Below, piece by piece: positions 42,957 to 64,000 of a stretch of DNA of 64,000 bases; position 1 is the stretch's first letter, and each line of letters begins with the position of its first letter. Under the pieces are notes generated by a model. That model made no database searches. It saw nothing but the letters and a program-made list of their open reading frames with translations, and was not told the DNA's origin. The DNA is taken from assembly GCA_963922205.1 (NCBI GenBank), contig CAWUHX010000097.1, forward strand, positions 558,001-622,000, in the 5' to 3' direction. Source of the stretch: Romanomermis culicivorax. Lineage: Eukaryota > Nematoda > Enoplea > Mermithida > Mermithidae. The position numbers were made by a program, and so were the translations under genes.

Positions 42957-43440
42957 AGATGTAACTGGACTCCGCAGTCTGGGAGGGGGTCGGGCGACTT
43001 TTTGTGGCCGGGGGTCACTCATACCCCAAAATTTAGGGGGGAAGGGTCGCTGGAGGAAAAAAATTCGGTTTTTCTTACCAAAAATGTCCGAGAAACGGTT
43101 CAAAAAATAGTAATTTTTGTCTAAAAAATAATGAAAAAATGTGTTCATGGCGCGACGTGTTCAGAAAATTGACGTTTTTGACCATTTTTTGTTCAAAAAT
43201 TGATTTTGAGAATTTTCCTGACTAAAAGTATGGGGTCCCTTTAATTTTTTCGAGGGGTGGGCTCACATATTCCCCCTCAATTTACTGTAAAATTCAACTC
43301 CCTGCCTACAACTCTGGTCCCTATGACTATCATATGGCTGGCCATAGGATTGAAAAATCCTGAGGGGTCGTCCAATGGCCAGCCATATGTTCGACGATTT
43401 CTGGGGGTCCTGTAGTACTTCCCCCCAATTACATGTTTTT
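42957..43440 (+). mobile_element. MITE-like element M1, copy A
   Basis: About 480 bp beginning near GTAACTGGACTCCGCAGTC and ending CCCCCCAATTACATG. Shared landmarks with copy B, read on the opposite strand, are a GGGAAGGGTCGCTGGA-type block, the ACCGTTTTTCG / CGAAACGGTT block, a poly-A/T-rich centre, ATGACTATCATATGGCTGGCCATAGGATTG and GGGGGTCC. There is no open frame. The size and short terminal symmetry suggest a miniature inverted-repeat element. Confidence 0.6.
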
Positions 43441-44570
43441 TCTAGCTGGCCGATTGAAAAGATGGGTACTAGGTTTGAGTCTACTCCAAATTACTTAGGT
43501 TCGAGTCTACTCCAAACATAATTTCATGCATTTGACAAAATTTCCATACATGGCAGAGGTGTGTGGGAAATAATTAGGTCGAGCCCATTGCTAAAAAGAC
43601 CAGAAGCCGGTTCAAAGAAAGCTCTATAGTAAACTTTTGACCGAAAGTCGACTTAAATTTAAGTCGGTTCCACGAAAAAATGCAAAGTCGACTTTTGCCT
43701 AAAGTCGACTTAAAAAGTGACTTTAGCAACCCAGCTATTGGGAAACCGACTTCGAAAAGTCGACTTACCCTCAAAATTGACTTTATTTAAGTCAATTATC
43801 TTAGCGTGGGGTAGAGGAGTCTAAAATAATGTCTTGAATTTATTTTGTCATATTTTCCGCGTTTTTTACTCCGATGACTCGGAAATAATATATTTTGCTG
43901 ATATACGATCGAAATTAATCGAACTTTAGGATTTGGTCGAGTTTGAAATGTCTCGAAATTTCAAATTTTCATCATTTTGTCCAGAGGTCCCCAAGGTCAA
44001 ATATTCCAGGTAGGGGTAAAATTCAAAATTTTCGGGGATAGTGCAGCCTAAATGTCCATTAAACGCGTCATTTTGTCTCAGAATTAGGCAACCAGTGATC
44101 AATTTTAAGGACTTTAGGTAGGGGTAATACCCCCCTCATACCCCTCCCCATGGGGTTGTCTGATTTTGTCGTTGCTTTTGTTAGTTTCTATGGCATATTG
44201 CCTTAAATTTCGATACTTGAAGTTCACTTTCGCTTGGAAAGTGATGGCATGATGCATAAAGCTCATTTTTCTCGAAAAAATTCTTTTCAAACCCTGAATG
44301 AAGTCCGCTTCGCGCTAAACTTATGATCCTTCTGTAAATTGAGCTTTTCGAATATTTTTTGTTAACACGGTGAACAAGTGCATACAACAAAATAAATGCC
44401 ACCTCCGAAACTTTCGCCCCGTCTCTATTAAAAAATTATATTTCCCCAAGTCAATTGCATGCAGCAATACACATTACATAATACAGCACTAATCAATAAT
44501 CCAAGATCATAAGCTAACAGAAATCATCATGCAGTCATACACGTATAATGGGAGTCTGCGACGTTTTTAG
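43441..44570. other. Spacer between the two M1 copies, no gene
   Basis: A cluster of AAGTCGACTT-type words (half sites of a palindrome) occurs at 43600-43790: AAGTCGACTT, AAGTCGGTT, AAAGTCGACTTA. Otherwise the sequence is AT-rich and non-coding. Confidence 0.45.
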
Positions 44571-44584
44571 GGGGTTAAGAGCGT

Positions 44585-45002
44585 ACATGTAATTGGCCGG
44601 GGAGAGTACTATAGGAATCGTCGGCCATATGGTAAGCTGTTGGGGGACCCCCTCAAGATTTTCCAATCCTATGGCTAGCCATATGGTAGTCATAGTGATC
44701 CCCATGCTTTTGGTCGGAAAAATAGTGAAAGTGTCAACTTTTTGATGAAAAATGTCAATATTTTAATGAAATGTGTTCAAAACTTCAGTTTTGTGGGCCC
44801 TACGCGCTATGAGTACACTTTTTACGTTTTTTAAGACAAAAATTTTTATTGTTTAAACCGTTTTTCGAATTTTCTTGCTGAAAATTTTTTTCTTCCAGAG
44901 ACCCCTTCCCTAGGATTTTGGGGAATCAGGGACCGAAGTCGCTGATTCCAGTTTCAAGTCGCCCGGCCCGATTCCCCCCAGGCTTCGGTACCCCGTTACA
45001 TG
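44585..45002 (-). mobile_element. MITE-like element M1, copy B (inverted relative to copy A)
   Basis: This begins CATGTAATTGGCCGGGG and ends CCCGTTACATG. It matches copy A in reverse complement over most of its length (AATCCTATGGCTAGCCATATG, AAACCGTTTTTCGAA, GACCCCTTCCC). Together with copy A it forms a large inverted pair with arms of about 450 bp around a 1.15-kb spacer. Confidence 0.6.
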
Positions 45003-46690
45003 TATGGTCAGAACAGAAGTAGTGTGAAAATTGGGGCAAAAATGCACTTATTTTCTCTAAAATCTGTTTTTAATAAATTTTTCAACGTTCAGTGAATTTG
45101 AGGAATGATGAGGGATTGGTTTAGGGAAACTGGGATTTAAATGGGGGGTTCCATTCCCACCGTCACCCTCTAGTAAATGTATGTTACACTTCCAATTACA
45201 GATATATTTTGCCGATTTGATTGTCTCTCAATACAGGCGCAAAGCTTCCATTTTTGATTGTGTGCCTCTACGTCGATGATCTCAGTAAGTCGACCATCCC
45301 AGCAGCAGATCGGGTCGATTGTTCCTGGAGGTCGACTGCACTGCAGTTCAGCATGTCTTCTTCAAATAAGCCTAAGCTCCGAAAGCAATCTGATCTCGCA
45401 AATTTTGATCGTTAAATTGTGGAATTTGGGATAGTTCGGTTCTAATCGATCTTATCAGTATGGTCGACTTCGCGGGACCGTTAACTCGCCGGCATGGTAT
45501 GGTCGACTTAATAGGATGATCGACCTATATACTTTGGATGATACCCCATTTTTAGTCTACGAAGCTCATAGTTTTCGCGTAATACCTCTCCCGTTTAGAA
45601 AATTAATTCTTGGTGTGACTTATTTGGCGTACATCATGAAGCTTATGTATAAGGCAATTCTACTAATTTTTTTCTATGAAGAAAATGAACTGGATTTTCC
45701 AAGTATCACATCTTACTTCATTTGGGTTTTCAAGTCACTAGTGTGTCATTCGAATTTTTTGTCTGAGGTAAGATTCTACAGGCCAAGTGCGTAATCATCT
45801 AATTCGCTACTCTGCGTAATTGTGTGGTCTAACCAACGGGGCGGTAGGCTTTGCCCGTTTGTAGTTGTTTCAATATGAAAGTGCTCTAAATTTTTTCCCA
45901 GTTTATCTCGATTCTTTAATCCAGTAGGATTCATCTTGAACTGGAAAAACAAAAATTCTTAGCTTTATTTTCAGTGATAAAATACTCGTAGAAGTTTGTC
46001 TCGGTCAAAAAGGGAAACGTTTTTTCAAGTCATCCTTGATATACAGTGGTGGCACGGCTAATAATGGCTAATTGTTCAGTGGTATTAATGCTTAACACTG
46101 GTACCCGGATCAATTTCATGAATGAAATCCGATGCTACCTGGGTAGTGGTACACCCGAGTCCCTCCCTAACCATATTAATTGAAGACCGGGCACCCCAGA
46201 TCCTGAGATTCTTAAGGTGTGCAGCTTCAAGTGATATCCTCACAGACTGCGAATTCTAGAAAAGAAAAAAATATCGAATTCTGTCAATTTTAGTTGACAA
46301 CAGATCCTGTCCTCCGCTAAGATTTTACATTTCTTCTAGAAAACCCGAGTTTCTAGCCATAATACTTGGTTAAATATTTGAGCTTTCATTCAATGTATCT
46401 TCCTTCCATTAGTAATATTCCAGTTCAAATTCAAGCATATTTCGCCTAATATTTTCGTTTTTGTGCACTTTATTAAGTACGCATTTTCCAGAAAAAAAAG
46501 AATTCATGTGACTCACTTTTCCTCATGCGACAATTATTACTTCAAGTCAGCTGTTCATGTCTCATTTCTCACTTTTAAGGCGCGTCTACCTTGGTTTGCG
46601 GTGTTTCTCGCTTTGAAATCTTTGTTGATTTATTCCATTTTGAATTTTCGCGTCCTAGCGATCAAAATTTTACGTTTCAAAAACGAATTC
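45003..46690. other. Upstream region of the DYRK gene
   Basis: No coding exon was recognised. The first recognised kinase exon has an acceptor-like TTCTACAACAG and begins in mid-codon, so one or more 5' exons or the promoter must lie here or further left. A 92-codon frame at 45516-45794 has no family resemblance. Confidence 0.4.
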
Positions 46691-46698
46691 TACAACAG

Positions 46699-59188
<12,490 letters not shown>

Positions 59189-61970
59189 AAAATATGTATA
59201 TTGACTTGGTCGTCGAAAAACTATTCCAATGGCGGCTCGTGACGTGTACATTGCGCGATTTCTCCGCACATTTTTGCATACTTATTAGTTGTGCAAACAT
59301 GTGGCTTTTCTGCCAACAAATTTGAGGCGAAGCATAGACCGATTTTGTTGAAGACCTGGTTCGTCCAAGGGGCCGGGTTACACACGTCAAAAAAGGCAGT
59401 CGAACGCCAGGCGCTATCGAAGATCTTGAAGTCACACGGAGTGAATCATTTTTCGTGGAGCTGATTCCCACAAGCTTTCGTTTGTACATTATATTTTTAT
59501 AAGCGAAAGGTACGCGTGCGTCCCTAGTATTTCCGTGCAGTGAATTTTGCGGTTTGATGTCCTGCGTAGGTGTTGAATTTTATATAAAATTTGATGTGGT
59601 CAATAAAGCTCTTAATCCCGGGAGGATTTTCGTATCGCCATCAGGAAAACGCGGTACGGTCGTTTTTCATGAAACGGCAAATTCAAAATGATAAAAATGT
59701 TACATCGCTAACATCCACTAAGTTTCTTATGGTACATTTTTTCCAATCTCATATGTAACATAATTTCGCAGGAAATATGAAGTTATACTTGTTTTCCAGG
59801 TATCATTATTTGGAAGCTTCTTGAGAACAGTCTACGGGCAAAATGCTAGTGAACCAATTTTTTTGACTCTTCCACTGAACTTTGTCTGCTCTGCGTCCGT
59901 CATTTTGGATCACAGAGACAAACTCACTTGAAGTTGATGTGATTATAGTGAAGGTCAATTTGACAACAGTAATGGAAACTTAATCGAAAACTTCCAATAT
60001 GTTGGTTGGTGGTAGAATAATCGAAAACTTTACGCTGTGGGCTATCGAGGGGCCTGTAACAGCGCCATATACCAAAAATTTTCAGACCTGGGAAATTATG
60101 GAGCAAGGTCGCACGTCAATTTGGCAAGCCAAATTACAGTAAATGCCATTTCAGGAGACATTACTCAATCTTCAGGGGAAATCGTATGTACCCATGTTAC
60201 TTAATCTTGAACGAACTAAAGGTAAGCATAGCCTAACTGATGAGTGTTTTTTTCTTCTGCCTGATCCTCCAAGGCAAACAAATAAAGTCGGAAAGAGAAG
60301 CGACCAAAAGAAATTGAGACTAATCCATGAATCATAATCAGAACTCGCTAGCTCTCACGATCTTTTCTAGCCAAGAGGAATTCTGATACAAGAGTACTGC
60401 TACGCTACGGATACTTTATTGTGGGCTTACATATACACAAGAGCGAACGATTAACCGCAAACGTCACACACTCAAAAACATACATACAACGGTGCGGCAA
60501 ATGTACGTGTGATCGTGCTTCACTGTATTTGTGAGCAAGTAAATTTTCGAAATATCATCCCAAACGTAAATCTAGAAAACATTGAAGAGCATCAGGTCAG
60601 TCTGCTTCCTCTATACAGCTTGTAAATGATCAAGCCGGGAATCGAGTTATGATTAATATTCTTGTCAATGCTTCGTAAAGAACCGAAAACTTGATATTTA
60701 ATTACGGATCAGCAATTTTTTCCAGTATACAGTATAAACGTTGTGTGACCAATTTTTAAGTCAATTACAAGCATTTTATAAAAAGTGATCAAAGTATAGA
60801 CTTGGGAGTTAAATGTCAACATACGAGAAACCGTATTATAGGTCACTAAATGACAACCTCGACGTCTGCTTTTAGGTATAGTTCATTCATTTTTAAATAA
60901 GCCACCGAATGCAAAAATATCCAAATAAATCCGTACCAAGGCAGATGATGAAACAAAAATGATCTTTTTACAAAATGTACTCCATGCTACAGTCGACCTG
61001 AGAAAAAGCCAGCAGCGTACGCAGGTTCCTTATTATTTGTATGAGCATCTTCTTCTCAGAGGTTCATCCGGGGAAAAACGGAATATTAAAAAATTACATC
61101 TTACACCAAATCAGCTGAAACTCACACAGAAATCGGAAAATTGAACGATTCCATCTCAACTAAACTTGAAATTGATAAAAAATATTACTTTTGGTCACAC
61201 TCACTCGTACGTGTAATTGGGGGTGTGAAATGCCGTGTGAGAACTCGGAAATCAGGACAGCTGTATGAAGCCCAATCTTCATCAGACCACAACCCGAATG
61301 TCAATTTTTAGGCTAGAAATTGACAAATCTTGATCAAAATAGTGTGAAAAGATGAAATTATTGGCGCATCGAGTTATAAAGAGCTTTTTATGGGCTTTAT
61401 GGGACTTAACCACGAATTTATGAATTTTTAAGACACCTATGGCAATTTTTGAGACAAAAATTAGCTTTTTCAACCACTCCTGACCTTCACGCCTGGAAGA
61501 TGCCGCTTACCCCTGGCGTCAGGGACTCTTGCATGTATGCATCCACTATCCTATAACTGTCATGGTGTCTGCTTAACCTTGTCATGATTACTCATTAATA
61601 TTCCAACATTTCTTGCTGCAAAGCGAGTAAGCATTTTCTCTGAGGCTCAAATCTTTTCGAGTTCCAGGCACGAATTTGTTTCTATCGGAATAGAAAATCA
61701 TCGAGACACATTATTACATGCAATGTCCAACGTTTCATTTTTAAGCATATTGCTTACAATTTTGGTGATCGGGACCTTTATGACAGACTCTGGTCAAAGG
61801 ACACTCAGGTGGAAGCATAAAAGAATTTTTATCAACGAGTTTGAGTAGATAACACACAAGAAAATAATCAAAAAAACCTTTCAACTGCAGACGCAAAGAG
61901 ATCAGTGTAAGAATGACTTAATTTTAAGCTCTCATATTCCACCGTAGACTATAAGTATAAAAAAATATTC
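59189..61970. other. Convergent intergenic region between DYRK and PP2A-A genes
   Basis: Holds the 3' UTR of the kinase gene on the left and that of the scaffold gene on the right. An AATAAA-type word at about 59601 (CAATAAAGCTC) is a good poly(A) signal for the kinase. No other gene is supported: the frames of 60-102 codons here have no family pattern. The last small exon of the PP2A-A gene (C-terminal residues) must also lie here but was not identified. Confidence 0.5.
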
Positions 61971-61974
61971 TTAC

Positions 61975-63567
61975 TTCTCTTAGCTTCATCTGCGTAATAA
62001 CGAACGTCGAATTCTGTGTCCTCGTTCAGTTTTGTCAGAATAGGTTTGATTTCGGAACTCAAAATCCTATTAAAAAAATCAGTATTCACCAAAAATGAAA
62101 GATATGTTCATAAACTCTTCGTTGTAGGTATTTACTTCTGATCGAAAGTTGAACCGATTTTCTGTAAAGTTTTAGCAACGTTAAAACGTACGTTGGGAAC
62201 ATTGTCTTGAGATAATTTGATTATAGTCGGCAAAAGATGTTGTACGGTTACCGCTTGACCGCAAGCTTCAGCAAGAACCTGTACAGAAAGAGAAGTTAAA
62301 AAGTACTTCTCAAGATTAAACAATGATTACAGACAACGAAAATCAAAAATAGTATTTTCAAGAGTTATAGATAATTTTTCAAATTTATGTGTAAAAATTC
62401 TGAATTCTTTCTACATTACTATTTTTAAGTCTTCTTAAATAAAAGATCACTAATAAAAAAAGTTGGTTAAAAACTTACGTTTATACAAAACAGGCAAGTC
62501 AAACGTTGTAAATAGTTGCCGCGCGATGCCAAATCCAAAACTTTTGGAAAAACTTGCCTCACCGCCCAGTCGCTACCAAAACTTTCGACCAGTTTTTTTA
62601 AATTGTTCGTTGCCGCTTCACGGATAGCATAAACTGAAGTAGAAAAATGAAAATTCAGGAAACGCAAAGATTGTGATTGTGCGAATCAAAATGGTGGAAA
62701 AGAATGATAAGTTTGATGGCAGACTAAATTTAAAAAGCAGTAGACTGTGTAAAATAACGAATTTATGAATCGATAGATCGGCTTAACAACTATTTTTACC
62801 GTTATCAGTCAGCCATTTTATGCAATATTCCAATAGTTTTTCGTCAAAGAATTGTTGACCCTGAAAGAAATTTCATATTTAAATCTATTCAACATTCAAC
62901 GTAAATTGGACTGCGGACTCCGGAAAATATACGGATTATTTATAAAGAAATTGAAGATCAAACAATAAACTTACAAGCTGAGCCGCCAATAGGGGCATAT
63001 ACTCAATGATGGCTAATCGGACACGCCATTTCCCATCTTCGGCTAAATCGACGATCGCCGGCAGTAGACTTTGAGACAATTGTTGAACACCAATAACTTC
63101 GTTAACCTAACAAAGGAAATATTCCAATGAACAATGCTGAAACTTTTTAAGAAGGCACTCTAAGTTGAAACATAATTTTTAGCCCAAAGTCAATGCGTTG
63201 ATGGTGAAAATAACGCGCATTAAATGACAGAAGAAAAAAGAACAACAATATACCTTGTCCAAAGACGAAATAATATTCAAACGAACTTCTGCCGTTTCGT
63301 CTTTCAATAGAGTCAAATACATCGGCAATAAATGTTCGATCGTACTAGAAAAAGACAACATACATATATTTTGACAGAAACAACAAAAAATTACAATAGC
63401 AAAAATCAACTTTTCGCGGCCGAGTATAGGCGCTAAACCCATAATAGACGACGCTAAAGCTGTTTTAACGTGTTGATGCGAGTCTTGAACCAATTCCTTG
63501 ATGCAAGGTAAAATTGAAGTCATAATTATTTGTTCACGACCGACTGCAGGTAAGGTAGAACAGAAAT
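61975..63567 (-). CDS. paa-1/PPP2R1 orthologue: PP2A scaffold subunit A (HEAT-repeat), C-terminal half, partial
   Basis: Seven exons, 5' to 3' on the minus strand: 63567-63411, 63344-63254, 63106-62975, 62860-62800, 62633-62479, 62278-62136 and 62066-61975. All are GT-AG and in phase. HEAT motifs typical of PR65 are [91 protein letters not shown] and [15 protein letters not shown]. The protein is the rigid scaffold that holds the catalytic C and regulatory B subunits of protein phosphatase 2A. N-terminal exons lie beyond the right edge, and the last C-terminal codons continue past a donor at 61974. Introns are 66-238 nt. It is convergent with the kinase gene. Confidence 0.93.
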
Positions 63568-64000
63568 CTGAAAAATATTGCTCATAAATCACGATCCACT
63601 ATTAGGAATTATTATAGAGGCACTAAACAAAGTAAGACTAAGTATATATTCATATAAAAAAGAACATATCGATTTTAAGTCTAAAATATCAGAATGGATA
63701 AAATGAGGTTACAACAATCGCATTCGTTGAATCGCCTGTTTTTTAAACCCATGAATAATCGAGGAGCATAGCAACGGCTAACTGGCACTGATATGAAGCG
63801 GTTAGAATTTAAAAAATATAGGTTTTAAATGTTTCTGATATTCTTGGCTCATTCTTACTTTGCAATGATGATGATGTGCATTTTCCAGTATTTCAGAAGT
63901 GAAAACATCAATTCGACGAAAAGCGTCGAGATAATTTTGATGTGAGAAAATACAAAGAAGAATGAACGTCACTATTACCAAAAAATTGAGGGTGACGAAA
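63568..64000. other. Intronic sequence of the PP2A-A gene up to the window edge
   Basis: Lies upstream of an ATTTTTCAG acceptor for the first recognised exon. No further HEAT exon could be identified in these 430 bases, so the next upstream exon is probably beyond 64000. Confidence 0.5.

Overview
The window is metazoan nuclear DNA, most likely from a nematode. The reasons are short (50-65 nt) introns with T-rich ...TTTTCAG or ...TTTTAG acceptors, many TACTGTAG words of a kind common in nematode intergenic DNA, a Maverick/Polinton whose capsid gene belongs to the family named after C. elegans F54H12.2, and two conserved animal genes with many introns. The species cannot be named from this sequence alone. 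No rRNA, tRNA, CRISPR or bacterial-type feature was seen.

Layout. (1) 1-8623, minus strand: most of a Ty3/Gypsy-class LTR retroelement. It is one uninterrupted reading frame of at least 2,874 codons that runs off the left edge. Its order is Gag with Cys/His knuckles, a proline/serine-rich linker overprinted by a second open frame, a glycoprotein-like region (hydrophobic leader, eight N-X-T sequons, many Cys, one C-terminal membrane segment), a retropepsin core, an Arg/Ser-rich linker, a second retropepsin core, then RT, RNase H and integrase. A glycoprotein between gag and pol, and two protease cores, is not the standard order. (2) 8.8-13.2 kb: GC-balanced, repeat-rich DNA upstream of that element (leader or LTR candidate), with a roughly 65-bp-period array of CRE-like TGACGTCA sites, a T30 tract and degenerate short-period arrays. 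(3) 13.2-16.5 kb: AT-rich spacer.

(4) 16508-36125: a full-length Maverick/Polinton (19,618 bp) with long terminal inverted repeats that begin AGT and end ACT, and an exact 6-bp target duplication (ATCGAC) on both sides. Minus-strand genes, read from right to left: a spliced acidic gene of unknown function, packaging ATPase, a small membrane protein, a spliced small unknown, a basic core-like protein with an in-frame stop, a PC1-like protein, chromodomain integrase, adenain-type cysteine protease, a two-pass membrane protein, penton (broken by a -1 shift at an A7 run), a capsid-associated small protein, and the double-jelly-roll major capsid protein. The protein-primed family-B DNA polymerase lies on the plus strand with ten introns of 50-61 nt. 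Together these supply replication, integration, packaging, maturation and a capsid. Most are intact, but at least two or three genes carry breaks.

(5) 36.1-46.7 kb: host intergenic DNA rich in diverged dispersed repeats, including two MITE-like copies in opposite orientation. (6) 46.7-59.2 kb, plus strand: a minibrain/DYRK1A-type protein kinase gene, all kinase subdomains recognisable in ten exons. Its large introns hold a dead Tc1/mariner-type transposase, hairpin MITEs and a 2.2-kb fold-back element. (7) 61.9-64.0 kb, minus strand: the C-terminal half of the PP2A scaffold subunit A (PPP2R1/paa-1), cut by the window edge and convergent with the kinase gene.
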